Assembly (NCBI GenBank): GCA_017483575.1 | Contig: JAFUWF010000019.1 | Coordinates: forward strand, 227,365 to 291,364 | Length of the DNA stretch: 64,000 nt | DNA from: Bacteroidales bacterium | Lineage (GTDB): Bacteria; Bacteroidota; Bacteroidia; Bacteroidales; P3 | Direction: 5' to 3' | Shown here: positions 26,719 to 35,991 of the stretch, piece by piece | Position numbering within the stretch: position 1 is the first letter of the stretch | Layout: each line of letters begins with the position of its first letter | Translations under genes and position numbers: made by a program | Notes under the pieces: model-generated | What the model was told of the DNA's origin: nothing | What the model saw: the letters and a program-made list of their open reading frames with translations, nothing else | Databases searched by the model: none

Positions 26719-27114
26719 TCAGGGTTGGTTCTGCTGGTGTTTTTTGCGCTCGTCGGCGATGGTGAGGATCATGGCGGTGGTCTCGAAGACCATCATGGCG
26801 GCAAAGCCGATGCAGAAGGCGATGGCGAAGGGCTTGGCGTGGGCCGTGTGGGTGAAGAGGTAGAGGGCGAAGACCACGAGGTGGATGAATAACGTGGCGA
26901 CGGTGGTGGCCAAGAAGACCTGGACGAAGCGCCGCGGCGACTGGTACATGCTCTTCAGCACGATGTAGTGTTGCGCGCCTGTGACGACAGCGAAGTAGAG
27001 CGCCAGCAGCGGCATGACGGTCAGGAAGGCCTCGGGGGTGGTCCAGAGGACCACGAAGGAGGCCAGCGCCAGCAGCAGGCCCATGGCTACGAGGGCGATG
27101 TAGTAGCGTCTCAT
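26719..27114 (-). CDS. Small four-helix membrane protein
   Basis: 131 residues from ATG 27114, which overlaps the pyrI stop (TGATGA). Four hydrophobic segments are visible (about 4-25, 31-50, 66-88, 95-117), with a charged C-terminal tail ERKKHQQNQP. The size and layout resemble small inner-membrane proteins such as the AtpI/AtpZ type, but I do not recognise a family. Coupling to pyrI suggests co-transcription rather than a role in pyrimidine synthesis. Confidence 0.65.
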   Translation of the reverse strand: MRRYYIALVAMGLLLALASFVVLWTTPEAFLTVMPLLALYFAVVTGAQHYIVLKSMYQSPRRFVQVFLATTVATLFIHLVVFALYLFTHTAHAKPFAIAFCIGFAAMMVFETTAMILTIADERKKHQQNQP

Positions 27115-27575
27115 CACTCAGCGAACTTCATGGTTTCCTTGGTGGTGAACTTCTCGCAGTAGTGGCAACGAAGCTTGAGGTTCTCCTTGTCGACGACGTC
27201 GAACTTAGTGGGGACGACTTCGGCATTGGTGATGCACTTGGGGTTGGCGCAGCGGACGAAGTTCTCGATGTGGTCGGGGATTTCGGCGCGGAACTTGCCG
27301 ACGACCTTGTAGTCCTCGATGTTGATGATGGAGGCGAAGGGGGCTACGAGGGCTATCTTGCTGATTTCCTCTTTGGTGAAGTGTTTGTTTTTGATTTTGA
27401 TGATACCCTTGCGGCCGAGTTTCTCGCTGCTGAGGTAGTTGCCGATGAGGACTTCGTCTTTGTATTTCTCGAGGCCGAGGATGCGGATGACTTGGTAGAC
27501 CGATTCGGTGGCTATGTGGTCGATGACGGTGCCGTTCTCGATGGCGCTGACGACCATTTCTTTTTTGTTTTCCAT
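27114..27575 (-). CDS. pyrI: Aspartate carbamoyltransferase regulatory chain
   Basis: 153 residues. The N-terminal nucleotide-binding domain (AIENGTVIDHI, GNYLSSEKLGRKGIIKIKNK) is followed by the zinc domain with four cysteines, CANPKC (about 108-113) and CHYC (about 137-140). It binds nucleotide effectors and tunes PyrB, the first committed enzyme of pyrimidine synthesis. It follows pyrB on the same strand. Confidence 0.95.
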   Translation of the reverse strand: MENKKEMVVSAIENGTVIDHIATESVYQVIRILGLEKYKDEVLIGNYLSSEKLGRKGIIKIKNKHFTKEEISKIALVAPFASIINIEDYKVVGKFRAEIPDHIENFVRCANPKCITNAEVVPTKFDVVDKENLKLRCHYCEKFTTKETMKFAE

Positions 27576-27608
27576 TGTCTTTAAACTTTAAACCTTAAAC
27601 TTTAAACT

Positions 27609-28526
27609 TTACTTCACGCCGAGGATGGCGGCCATGAGGGCCTGGCGGACATAGACGCCGTTCTGTGCCTGCTGGAAGTAGTAGGCATAGGGGGTGGAGT
27701 CGACGTCGGTTGTAATCTCGTTGACGCGGGGCAGGGGATGGAGGATGCGCATGTTGTCCTTGCAGCCCTTGAGCATGTCGGCGCTGAGGATGCAGCTGTC
27801 CTTGACGCGCTCGTACTCCATGGGGTCCGGGAAGCGCTCGCGCTGCACGCGGGTCATGTAGATGATGTCGGCGGTGGGGATGATGTCTTTGATTTCGGTG
27901 TACTGATAGTACTTCAGGCCGGCATTTTTGATGCTCATCTTGACGCTGGAGGGGAGCTTAAGCTCCTGCGGCGAGACGAGGTGGAATGTGGCATTGAAGT
28001 TGCACATGGCCTGGACGAGGGAGTGCACGGTGCGGCCGTATTTGAGGTCGCCGACCATTGCGATGTTAAGGTTCTCCAGCGTGCCTTGGGTCTTGCGGAT
28101 GCTGTAGAGGTCGAGCATGCACTGGGTGGGGTGTTGGTTGGCGCCGTCGCCGGCGTTGATGACGGGCACCGAGGCCACCTCGGAGGCATAGCGCGAGGAG
28201 CCCTCTTTGGGGTTGCGCATGACGATGAGGTCGCTGTAGGAGGAGACCATGACGATGGTGTCGTGCAGCGATTCACCTTTCTGGACGCTGGTGCCGCCCG
28301 GATCGCTGAAGCCGATGATGCGTGCGCCAAGCTGGTTGGCGGCGCTCTCGAAGCTCAGACGGGTGCGCGTGGAAGGCTCGAAGAAGAGGGTGGCCACCAC
28401 TTTGTCGCTGAGGATTTTCTGTTTGGGATTCTGTTCGAATCCTTCGGCAATGTCCAGCACCTGGATGTACTCCTCCTTGGAGAAGTCGGTGATGGAGATT
28501 AGGTTGCGTCCTTTTAATGTGCTCAT
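27609..28526 (-). CDS. pyrB: Aspartate carbamoyltransferase catalytic chain
   Basis: 305 residues. Carbamoyl-phosphate site FEPSTRTRLSFE, then GDGANQHPTQCMLDLYSI, VGDLKYGRTVHSLVQA and HPLPRVNEI are all intact. It condenses carbamoyl phosphate with aspartate. It is upstream of pyrI on the minus strand, matching the usual Bacteroidota pyrBI order. Confidence 0.95.
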   Translation of the reverse strand: MSTLKGRNLISITDFSKEEYIQVLDIAEGFEQNPKQKILSDKVVATLFFEPSTRTRLSFESAANQLGARIIGFSDPGGTSVQKGESLHDTIVMVSSYSDLIVMRNPKEGSSRYASEVASVPVINAGDGANQHPTQCMLDLYSIRKTQGTLENLNIAMVGDLKYGRTVHSLVQAMCNFNATFHLVSPQELKLPSSVKMSIKNAGLKYYQYTEIKDIIPTADIIYMTRVQRERFPDPMEYERVKDSCILSADMLKGCKDNMRILHPLPRVNEITTDVDSTPYAYYFQQAQNGVYVRQALMAAILGVK

Positions 28527-28558
28527 AATTATGATGGTATTATGTTGATTTGTTTTTT

Positions 28559-29554
28559 TTATTTGATTCGTTTCAGGCCCTCCAGGGCAGGCTGGTAGGT
28601 GTTGTTGATGGCGAGTGCGTTCTCGAAGTCGGCACGGGCCATGGCGGCATTGCCGCTGAGTTCGTAGGCGCAGCCGCGGTTGACGTAGGCCTCGATGTAC
28701 TGGCTGTTGGCTTCGACGGCATGGGTGAAGTACTCGATGGCGCGGGCGTAGTCACGGTAGGAGAAGAGCTCGATGTATCCCAGGTTGTGCCAGGCGTCGG
28801 CACTGTTTGGATTGAGATCCAGTATCTGGTGATAAAGAGTTTCCGCAGGCTCGAGTTCCTGACGTTCTTGATAGTAGAGCGCCAGAGCATACATCGAGTT
28901 GGTGTTGGAGGGGTCGAGGTTGAGGGCCGTGGTGAGATACTCGACGGCCATGGGGTTGTTCACCGAGGCGTAGAGCACACCGAGCTGCTCGAAGGCAGGG
29001 CTGTAGTCAGGGAACTTGTCGCATACGCGGCGGAAGAACTGCACGGCGTTGGCGGTGTCGCCTTTTTCCTTGTAGATGAATCCCTTCATGAAGAGGGCGG
29101 TGCGGCTATTGGGGTCACGCTCGGTGACCTGCGAGAGGTACTTCAGCGAGCGGTCGTAGTCGCGGCTGTAGAAGGTAAGTTCTCCCAATTTGAGCAATAC
29201 ATCCTGATTCGACGGATCAATACCTTCGGCTTCAGTAAGCGTGCGGTAACTGTCTTCAATATTGCCGCCGGCGAAGGCAATGTCAGACTTCAAAAGGAGA
29301 TATTCCAGATTTTTGGGGTCGGACTTCAGGGCTTGCGATATGTCGAAACCAGCTTCTTGCAGGCGTTGAAGATTGAAGAGCACACGTGCACGGGCGGCAA
29401 GGAGTTCTGCATTGTCGGGATCGCGTTCAATATTGATATCCAGAAGTTGCAGTTTGATGCTGTCGGGCATATCATCGGTCACCTCTCGCTGGCCGCAGGC
29501 AACGGTCAACAGGGGTAGCAGGGCTATGAGGCAGTATTTGTATACATTTTTCAT
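28559..29554 (-). CDS. TPR-repeat lipoprotein
   Basis: 331 residues from ATG 29554 (a GTG sits directly upstream). The signal peptide ends in the lipobox TVAC (Cys about 21). The mature protein is a chain of tetratricopeptide repeats (patterns A..LL..A...F, D.A..Y...A, N..A...LG....), which are protein-interaction scaffolds. Partner unknown. It lies between dus and pyrB in the same direction. Confidence 0.82.
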   Translation of the reverse strand: MKNVYKYCLIALLPLLTVACGQREVTDDMPDSIKLQLLDINIERDPDNAELLAARARVLFNLQRLQEAGFDISQALKSDPKNLEYLLLKSDIAFAGGNIEDSYRTLTEAEGIDPSNQDVLLKLGELTFYSRDYDRSLKYLSQVTERDPNSRTALFMKGFIYKEKGDTANAVQFFRRVCDKFPDYSPAFEQLGVLYASVNNPMAVEYLTTALNLDPSNTNSMYALALYYQERQELEPAETLYHQILDLNPNSADAWHNLGYIELFSYRDYARAIEYFTHAVEANSQYIEAYVNRGCAYELSGNAAMARADFENALAINNTYQPALEGLKRIK

Positions 29555-29582
29555 CACTCAATATTACGTAAAAAAAACATTT

Positions 29583-30515
29583 TTATTGTAGCAAATCGCA
29601 AATCATTTTTTCAACAATTGTCAGTTTCTCTTGGTGGAGCACTTGCCGTGCCTGCATCTCGCTGATGGGTAGCGACTTCCAAACAAGGCACCAGTACTCT
29701 TTTATTTTCCTTATGCGTGCTTGGTCGGAAGGCATTACGGAAAGAATTTCCTGCACCAGCCGTTCGATGAAGTGTGAGGCAAGACGTAGGTCATTGCTTG
29801 TATCGCGGGTTGGATCGGCGATGTCGAGGGGAAGGGTGGGGCGGTAGAGTATCCCGCGACCAACCATCAGGTCGGCCACCTGGGGAAAACGCTGACGGAT
29901 GCGACGGGCGTCGGCTCCGGTGACAATGTCGCCGTTGTAGATGACGGGGGCTTTGAGCAACGGCAGCACCTGCGAGAAGGTGTCTAGGTCGGGGTGGCCG
30001 CTGTATTGCTGGCGTCCGAGGCGGGGATGCACCGTTACGCTGGCCAACGGATAGTCATTGAAAACAGTAACAAGGCGGAAGATGTCGTCCGTGCTCTTCA
30101 ATCCGAGACGCACCTTGACGCTGAGGCGGGGCTTAAGCTGCGGCAACACGGCGTCGAGGATGGAACGCACCTCGTCGGGATAGGGCAGGATACCGCTGCC
30201 ACGATGCTTTGCCGCCACCTTACGCATAGGGCATCCCATGTTCCAGTTCAACTCGTTGTATCCCAATTCATACAGACGGTTGCCTAAAGCAATGAATTCA
30301 TCAGGCTCTTTACCGAGAATTTGTGGAACAACGGGGATGGAACCCACATTGTTCTCCGGCAGCACATCCTCTATTTTGTCCCAGGCGTCGGCAAGGTTAC
30401 CATGAGTAAGCGAAAGGAATGGCGAAACGGCCAAAGCAATGGCTCCGGGAAAACACTCCTCATACACACGACGGAACATCACCTCCGTCAGCCCTTGCAT
30501 CGGTGCCAGAATCAT
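29583..30515 (-). CDS. tRNA-dihydrouridine synthase
   Basis: 310 residues. An FMN TIM barrel starting MILAPMQGLTEVMFRRV, with the catalytic cysteine in NWNMGCPMRKVAAKHRGSGI (Cys95) and substrate segments VKVRLGL, TVHPRL and YNGDI. It reduces uridines in tRNA D-loops. The start overlaps the cvpA stop by ATGA. Which Dus subtype it is cannot be settled here. Confidence 0.9.
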   Translation of the reverse strand: MILAPMQGLTEVMFRRVYEECFPGAIALAVSPFLSLTHGNLADAWDKIEDVLPENNVGSIPVVPQILGKEPDEFIALGNRLYELGYNELNWNMGCPMRKVAAKHRGSGILPYPDEVRSILDAVLPQLKPRLSVKVRLGLKSTDDIFRLVTVFNDYPLASVTVHPRLGRQQYSGHPDLDTFSQVLPLLKAPVIYNGDIVTGADARRIRQRFPQVADLMVGRGILYRPTLPLDIADPTRDTSNDLRLASHFIERLVQEILSVMPSDQARIRKIKEYWCLVWKSLPISEMQARQVLHQEKLTIVEKMICDLLQ

Positions 30516-31039
30516 TCGCCCTCCTTTCCGTTGCCGATAATCTTGGATGGCAGGTCTTGATGCTCCTCAATGAAGTCTTTCAACGAGGATATCAGTAGGT
30601 TGCCTGTGGAATAAACGGGCTTATACAGAATGCTGTCAGCCTTGGTCTTGGCAGTAATGATTTGTTCTTGCTTGTCCAGGAGGACAATACCATTAAGTAT
30701 GACGGCGATGATACACAGTGCCTTGCCCATTCCAAGTGCAGCACCTGTAATCTTGTTGGCGAGAGAGAGGTGTGCCGATTTTACCATACGTTCTATTCCA
30801 CGGCCAAGCAAATACGTAAGCACCAACGCTCCGACGAATGTAATAAAGAAGGCGATAAGGATGGCACTTTCGCCGGTAAGCCCCAACAGGGTGGCAACAA
30901 GCTGAGAGAGATGCACTGCCGCCCAGATACCGGCAATAATACCGGCCAGCGTGGCAGCTTCGCGGATGATACCTTTCTTCCATCCGAGGAACACAAGCCA
31001 TCCGATGGGGATGAGCAGTATTATGTCCAAAACCGTCAT
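30512..31039 (-). CDS. CvpA-family membrane protein
   Basis: 175 residues with four hydrophobic helices (first LDIILLIPIGWLVFLGW, then AATLAGIIAGIWAAV, ILIAFFITFVGALVLTYLLG, and ALGMGKALCIIAVILNGIVL). The GWKKGIIRE motif after helix 1 is typical of CvpA (colicin V production) proteins. A hydrophilic C-terminal tail follows. Role uncertain; relatives affect envelope stability. Confidence 0.82.
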   Translation of the reverse strand: MTVLDIILLIPIGWLVFLGWKKGIIREAATLAGIIAGIWAAVHLSQLVATLLGLTGESAILIAFFITFVGALVLTYLLGRGIERMVKSAHLSLANKITGAALGMGKALCIIAVILNGIVLLDKQEQIITAKTKADSILYKPVYSTGNLLISSLKDFIEEHQDLPSKIIGNGKEGE

Positions 31040-31052
31040 CTTGCCTCACTAT

Positions 31053-31087
31053 AAAAAACAAGCGCCTTGCCAGAACCGGCACGGCGC
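31053..31087 (-). terminator. Terminator or attenuator upstream of cvpA
   Basis: Minus strand: GCGCC-G-TGCC, loop GGTTCT, GGCA-A-GGCGC (31087-31062), then TTGTTTTTT. It follows the PAP2 gene. A promoter-like TATCTTTG lies between that gene and the hairpin, so it could also attenuate cvpA. Confidence 0.7.
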
Positions 31088-31112
31088 CCAAATAACACAT
31101 TTCTTTCTCTAT

Positions 31113-31120
31113 CAAAGATA
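31113..31120 (-). promoter_or_regulatory. Promoter core for cvpA-dus transcript
   Basis: TATCTTTG on the minus strand, about 75 bases before the cvpA start and just upstream of the hairpin at 31053-31087. Confidence 0.5.
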
Positions 31121-31154
31121 GAAATAAGCAAGCACGCCATATATAACGAAAGAT

Positions 31155-31754
31155 TCATTTTTTTGTTTCGTTTTTTTGCAACTTTTTTTCTATCCATTTG
31201 ACAAACAGGTTGATTAACATACCAACCAAAACACCGAAAACAGCACCGCAGAGCAAGTCGCCAGGATAATGTTTTCCCAGATAGGCACGACTATAGCTGG
31301 TCAAGACTGCCCAAGCGACAAAAACGACGGGCACTATCATGGCCACGCTTTTCTTCATCCCAGACCAACGACGGTAACGAAGGAAGAAGAATGTGGCTAT
31401 CGCGAACGCATTGGCGGCGTGCGAAGAAATAAACCCATAGAGACCCCCGCAACCCTCGCGGAACATGTGCACATCGGGCAACGCATGGCACGGGCGCAAA
31501 CGGCAAACGGTATTTTTAAAGAGTTGTACCGACCCTTGGTCGGCCATGAGAAAACACAATCCAATTCCCGCCAGCACCAGCCACCATTTACGAGGCTCAC
31601 GCACAAGCGTTGACCCCACATATCCAAGCACGATGACCACCAACCAACTCCACCGGCTGCTCAGCACCCACATCACCCAATCCATCGCTGTGCAGTGATG
31701 GTGGTTGATGAGGTAGAACAACTGGGTGTCTAGGTTATTTAACACTTCAATCAT
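31155..31754 (-). CDS. PAP2-family phosphatase, undecaprenyl-diphosphatase-like
   Basis: 199 residues with about five membrane helices. PAP2 motifs: K-x6-RP (KNTVCRLRP), [14 protein letters not shown] (the PSGH motif here is SSHA) and [16 protein letters not shown]. Bacteroidota homologues with the SSHA variant are thought to recycle polyprenyl carrier lipids. It overlaps obgE by 8 bases. Confidence 0.85.
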   Translation of the reverse strand: MIEVLNNLDTQLFYLINHHHCTAMDWVMWVLSSRWSWLVVIVLGYVGSTLVREPRKWWLVLAGIGLCFLMADQGSVQLFKNTVCRLRPCHALPDVHMFREGCGGLYGFISSHAANAFAIATFFFLRYRRWSGMKKSVAMIVPVVFVAWAVLTSYSRAYLGKHYPGDLLCGAVFGVLVGMLINLFVKWIEKKLQKNETKK

Positions 31755-32742
31755 TGGCAGTCAACTTTCTGAAAATAGCATCTTTGAGCTCCTGGATATT
31801 CTGACCGCTGACGGCACTAATGAACAGGCATTCCACCCCCTTGGGCAGGTGCCTCCGCAGCTGCTTCTCCATGTCGGCGTCAATCATGTCGCATTTGGTG
31901 ACGGCAAGGATACGCTGCTTGTCGAGCAGTTCGGGGTTGTACTTCTCCAGCTCGCCCAGCAGGATGTGGTATTCCTTGGCAATCTCCAGTTGCTCACAGC
32001 TGACCATAAAGAGCAAAATGGAATTTCTTTCAATATGGCGCAGGAAACGCAGGCCCAGCCCCTTTCCCTCACTAGCACCTTCAATGATGCCCGGAATGTC
32101 GGCAATGCAGAACGACTGGTCGTCGCGATATTTTACAATGCCCAGATTGGGCACCAACGTGGTGAAGGGGTAGTCGGCTATCTCGGGGCGTGCGGCACTG
32201 ACGGTACTCAGGAAAGTGCTTTTGCCCGCATTGGGAAATCCCACCAAGCCTACGTCAGCCAAAACTTTCAGTTCGATGATTACCCATCGTTCCACAGCTG
32301 GTTCGCCGGGTTGCGCATAGCGAGGGGTCTGGTTGGTGGCACTTTTGAAATGGTCGTTGCCCAGACCTCCGCGGCCACCTTTGGCAATAATGATTTCCTG
32401 GCCCTCCTCAGTCACTTCGCCCAGCATCTCGCCCGTTTCCGCATCCTTGCAGATGCAGCCCAGGGGCACCTCAAGAATCTGGTCCTTGCCCGTACGGCCG
32501 GTGCAGAGGTTCTCGCCTCCGTTCTGTCCGTTTTCGGCAAAGACATGTTTTGTGTATTTGAGGTGGAGCAATGTCCAGCGCTGCGTGGTGCCACGCAGGA
32601 TGACGTGGCCACCACGGCCACCGTCACCACCATCGGGACCGGCCTTGGCATTGTATTTCACCCGGAGAAGGTGGGCGCTGCCGGCGCCGCCCTTCCCCGA
32701 GCGAACCAGTATCTTGACGTAGTCTACGAAGTTGCTAGTCAT
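31747..32742 (-). CDS. obgE: GTPase Obg/CgtA
   Basis: 331 residues. The glycine-rich Obg domain ([52 protein letters not shown]) is followed by the GTPase domain with G1 [10 protein letters not shown]3 DIPGIIEGA and G4 TKCD. No OCT C-terminal extension is present. It acts in 50S ribosome assembly and stress control. The start overlaps the adk stop by ATGA. Confidence 0.95.
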   Translation of the reverse strand: MTSNFVDYVKILVRSGKGGAGSAHLLRVKYNAKAGPDGGDGGRGGHVILRGTTQRWTLLHLKYTKHVFAENGQNGGENLCTGRTGKDQILEVPLGCICKDAETGEMLGEVTEEGQEIIIAKGGRGGLGNDHFKSATNQTPRYAQPGEPAVERWVIIELKVLADVGLVGFPNAGKSTFLSTVSAARPEIADYPFTTLVPNLGIVKYRDDQSFCIADIPGIIEGASEGKGLGLRFLRHIERNSILLFMVSCEQLEIAKEYHILLGELEKYNPELLDKQRILAVTKCDMIDADMEKQLRRHLPKGVECLFISAVSGQNIQELKDAIFRKLTAND

Positions 32743-33302
32743 CTCTTTTCCAGCTGGTCAAGGATGCGCTTCGAGATGTCCTCGATTTTTCCAAGACCAT
32801 CTATGACCACTTGCTTGCCCTGTTTGGCATAGTAGTCGGCCACGGGTTTGGTCTTGTTGTTGTACTCCTGGAGGCGGTTGTTGATGGTGGCCTCGTTGTC
32901 GTCGGCACGGCCTTGGATCTTGGCACGTTCCAGCAGGCGATGCATTAGCTCGTCCTTGGGCACCTCGAGTTGTACCATACAGGTCAGCTCACGACCATGT
33001 TTGGCCAACAGTTTGTCTAGGGTCTCGGCTTGTGCCACCGTGCGGGGGAAGCCGTCAAACAGCATGCCTTTGGTATCGTTGGCAATAGCTTTGTCTATCA
33101 TCTCGACCACAATGTCGTCGCTCACCAACTGGCCGGCATCCATGATGCTTTTAATTCGTTTGCCGAGTTCTGTCTGGTCGGCAATTTCTTTGCGGAGCAA
33201 GTCTCCGGTGGAGACATGTGTCAAACCGAAATGCTCCACGATGCAGTCGCTCTGGGTACCTTTGCCGGCGCCCGGGGCACCAAAAATAACTATATTTTTC
33301 AT
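32739..33302 (-). CDS. adk: Adenylate kinase
   Basis: 187 residues, the short-lid form. Walker [11 protein letters not shown], the AMP-site segment [23 protein letters not shown] and the lid-region [13 protein letters not shown] are present. It interconverts AMP, ADP and ATP. It sits between an FKBP isomerase gene and obgE with four-base overlaps at both ends. Confidence 0.95.
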   Translation of the reverse strand: MKNIVIFGAPGAGKGTQSDCIVEHFGLTHVSTGDLLRKEIADQTELGKRIKSIMDAGQLVSDDIVVEMIDKAIANDTKGMLFDGFPRTVAQAETLDKLLAKHGRELTCMVQLEVPKDELMHRLLERAKIQGRADDNEATINNRLQEYNNKTKPVADYYAKQGKQVVIDGLGKIEDISKRILDQLEKR

Positions 33303-34210
33303 TTTACGCTAACAATTTCAATGTCGAACACAAGGGGAGAGTAGGGGAGGATGAGGTTGCTCATCTGGCGGGGACCATAAGCAAGGGCCGAGGGGATGAT
33401 GAGCTGGAGGACAGTGCCTTCGGGCATGTTCATAACGCCCTGCTCCCAACCTTCAATCAGTTTGTCTTTGCCAACGGTGTAGGTCATGGGTTCGTATTTG
33501 CGCTGGGGATTGTATATCTCACCCGTGCGTGCATCGCTTTCCACGCTGCTGTCGAAGATGGTACCATCCAGCAGACGGCCGGTATAGTTCATCGACACCT
33601 CTTTGCCCATGGCAACCTTAGCACCCGTACCACGCTTCTTGACAATGACATATAGTCCTTCAGCGGTAGGTTTGGCGGTGATGTGGTTCTCTTTGACGTA
33701 GGCGGCAATGTCGTCAGGCTCGCTCTTCATACGCTGCTCCATCGAGGCCTCGAAGTTGGCGCGCTCCTCGGCCAGCTCCTCGCTCGTCACGATGTCCTGC
33801 AGATTGATTTCGTAATAGATCTTCTGGCCGGTGCCGGCTTTGTAGATAGGAGGCATGGGATCCACATACTTGGCGGCCGAATCGGCATCCATGGCAAAGG
33901 TGGCCACATCGCCCACATGCATCATCAGCAGGCCTTCACCAATCTTGATTTCAAAACTGGGAATGGCTTGTGCGATGCGTCTGGCCTCTCCTTTATTGCT
34001 GAAAGTAGTCACCGAGTCGAAACGAATGGTCATTTCGCCTACCAGCACATCGCCCTCCTGAACCTGCTGGCCCTTGGGGTTCTGCTTGTCAAACCTGTAG
34101 TACAGGCCGTTCTCGGTCTTCTGGAAACCTTCTTTGTCACCGCTGTTGCAGGCGACCATCATTGTTGTTGCGGCCACAAACATGGCGGCCAATTTGATAC
34201 TCTTTTTCAT
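33299..34210 (-). CDS. FKBP-type peptidyl-prolyl isomerase, lipoprotein
   Basis: 303 residues. Signal peptide with lipobox MVAC (Cys about 21). It seems to hold two FKBP-like halves: a first divergent one (GDVLVGEMTIRFDSVTTF, IGEGLLMMHVGDVATFAM) and a second more typical one (GKEVSMNYTGRLLDGTIFDSS, VGKDKLIEGWEQGVMNMPEG, LIIPSALAYGP). It should assist folding of periplasmic or outer-membrane proteins. Confidence 0.88.
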   Translation of the reverse strand: MKKSIKLAAMFVAATTMMVACNSGDKEGFQKTENGLYYRFDKQNPKGQQVQEGDVLVGEMTIRFDSVTTFSNKGEARRIAQAIPSFEIKIGEGLLMMHVGDVATFAMDADSAAKYVDPMPPIYKAGTGQKIYYEINLQDIVTSEELAEERANFEASMEQRMKSEPDDIAAYVKENHITAKPTAEGLYVIVKKRGTGAKVAMGKEVSMNYTGRLLDGTIFDSSVESDARTGEIYNPQRKYEPMTYTVGKDKLIEGWEQGVMNMPEGTVLQLIIPSALAYGPRQMSNLILPYSPLVFDIEIVSVK

Positions 34211-34232
34211 CTTATTTTTTAATGTACATTAA

Positions 34233-34817
34233 TTATTTTTCTTCCTTAGCAGTCATCTTCTTCACCTTCAACACTTCCACATCGTAGACCAATATCATGC
34301 GGCTTTTCACTCGGTTGCCGTCACCGGCCACTCCGAACGCCTGTTCCGACGGGAGAATCACCTTGGCACGCGCCCCCTGGGCCAGGATCCTCAAGGCGGC
34401 ATCCATTCCGCGGTTGGGTTGCAACTGGCCGGAAACAACGGTCTCTTCCTGGTCTTTGTATACAGTCGCACCGTTGATGGCTTCCACTCTGTAGCGGATG
34501 CTGACGGTGTCTTCGTACTCCACCTTGGGGCCATTCCCGTGCCGGGTCTCCATCACACGTGCCCCGCTGCTGAGTTGCGTCATCTTCCAACCCCGACGGG
34601 CGGCATAGGCATCAATCTGTGTAGCCTCGCTGTTGGCGATATGTCGGTTGGCATTGATGAGATTCTCTTTCAGCGTATCTCCCTTCTGCATCTGCACATC
34701 CACCACCGGCACCTCGCCACATCCTGTTAAAAGCATAAATGAAAAAGGAAGAAGGAGAAAGAGGCTGACGCAACGCGCCGGCACACAATGTCTCATCGTA
34801 TATTTCTCATTTTTCAT
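34233..34817 (-). CDS. FKBP-like peptidyl-prolyl isomerase lipoprotein (GldI-like)
   Basis: 194 residues. The lipobox LLTGC gives a lipid-modified Cys at about 33. The C-terminal FKBP-like domain (YEDTVSIRYRVEAINGATVY, GMDAALRILAQGARAKVILP, SRMILVYDVEVLKV) resembles the GldI family. An alternative start is ATG 34796 (MRHCVPARC). The region just upstream carries copies of the AAAATG/AGAAATG heptamer. It lies in the same direction as the next FKBP gene and is probably co-transcribed with it. Confidence 0.78.
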   Translation of the reverse strand: MKNEKYTMRHCVPARCVSLFLLLPFSFMLLTGCGEVPVVDVQMQKGDTLKENLINANRHIANSEATQIDAYAARRGWKMTQLSSGARVMETRHGNGPKVEYEDTVSIRYRVEAINGATVYKDQEETVVSGQLQPNRGMDAALRILAQGARAKVILPSEQAFGVAGDGNRVKSRMILVYDVEVLKVKKMTAKEEK

Positions 34818-34828
34818 TTCTCTTTTTT

Positions 34829-35893
34829 TTATTTCAACCCCAGTTCCTTCTTGACCTTCTCTACCGTAGCATCCAGACTCAAATGACTTGTGGCTCCAGC
34901 AGCGCGCTCGTGGCCGCCACCGTCGAACAGCTTGTGGGACAACTGGTTGACATCAACCTTGCTCTTTGAACGCAACGACAGTCGCACACGGTCCTCTTCC
35001 TCACGAATCAGTATGGCACAGTCGATATCGCGCAGTTTCATCACCTCGTTCACTAATCCCGTGAGTTCCGAACTTTCCACCTTGTATCGATCCATATCTT
35101 TCTGGCGAATCACCATCAGGGCCATCTCCTGTGCCGGATATTCCGTCAGCAGCTGGCTCATGGCATATCCGAAGAACTGCAGACGGTTGAAACTGAATAC
35201 ATTCTTTATCTGATGATTGATTTCCATGGGGTCGATACCCATCTGCGATAGGCAGGCGGCAGCCAGGTAGAGGCTTTCATTGCGGTTGCTGTAGCTGAAA
35301 GTGCCTGTGTCCGTGCAGATTCCCGTATAAAGACTTGTTGCGGCATCCATCCCGATGGCATCCATCCCGAAAGTCTGGCTCATGGTCCAGAAAATCAACT
35401 CGCAAGTGCTCGATATATCGGTATCCGACATCACCATCTCGAAACTCCCGCGGTCGGGACCCACATGGTGGTCGAAGAGAATACGCGAAGCCTTGACCTT
35501 CTGCAGTAGGTCGGCAAGCACGCCGGTACGGTCCAGGGTGCTCAGGTCCATCGCCACAATGAGGTCGGCTTTTTCTATGGCCTCTCGGCAACGGTCGATA
35601 TCTTTCTTTCCGTTGAGAATCTGTTCGGTATGCGGCAGCCATGCAAGGTCCTCGGGACAGCCGTCGGGCAGCATCGAAACCAGTTCCGCCTGTGTTACAC
35701 GGCGCAGAATGGCGTACATACCTGTCAGCGAGCCCACGGCGTCGCCGTCAGCATTGGTGTGGGCCGTCATCACAATGCTCCGCGCTCCCTCCAGGCGTTG
35801 CCTGAGGGCCTCGGGGCTCCAGCCACCGACCAATTCCACCGTGCTTTTGCATTCAATCTTCATGTGCGTCAATCTGTTATCCGATTCCTCCAT
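34829..35893 (-). CDS. DHH-family phosphoesterase (NrnA-like)
   Basis: 354 residues. The DHH domain has HTNADGDAVGSL, IVAMDLSTLDRTG and the name-giving LFDHHVGPD, and the DHHA1 domain ends with DGGGHERAAGATSHL. Relatives degrade nanoRNA and dephosphorylate pAp. The start at 35893 lies about 8 bases from the predicted transcript start; ATG 35863 (MKIECKSTVEL) is an alternative. Confidence 0.88.
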   Translation of the reverse strand: MEESDNRLTHMKIECKSTVELVGGWSPEALRQRLEGARSIVMTAHTNADGDAVGSLTGMYAILRRVTQAELVSMLPDGCPEDLAWLPHTEQILNGKKDIDRCREAIEKADLIVAMDLSTLDRTGVLADLLQKVKASRILFDHHVGPDRGSFEMVMSDTDISSTCELIFWTMSQTFGMDAIGMDAATSLYTGICTDTGTFSYSNRNESLYLAAACLSQMGIDPMEINHQIKNVFSFNRLQFFGYAMSQLLTEYPAQEMALMVIRQKDMDRYKVESSELTGLVNEVMKLRDIDCAILIREEEDRVRLSLRSKSKVDVNQLSHKLFDGGGHERAAGATSHLSLDATVEKVKKELGLK

Positions 35894-35907
35894 GCAGAAT
35901 CCAAATG

Positions 35908-35915
35908 CAAAGATA
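35908..35915 (-). promoter_or_regulatory. Promoter core for the DHH-FKBP-adk-obg operon
   Basis: TATCTTTG on the minus strand followed by CATTTGGA. It sits about 15 bases before the DHH start. Confidence 0.7.
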
Positions 35916-35991
35916 CGATTTAAATATAAATTAACCTTTACTTTATGAAAAAATATTTATCAACCGACTGTCAACATGCCGACCCTTGCAA

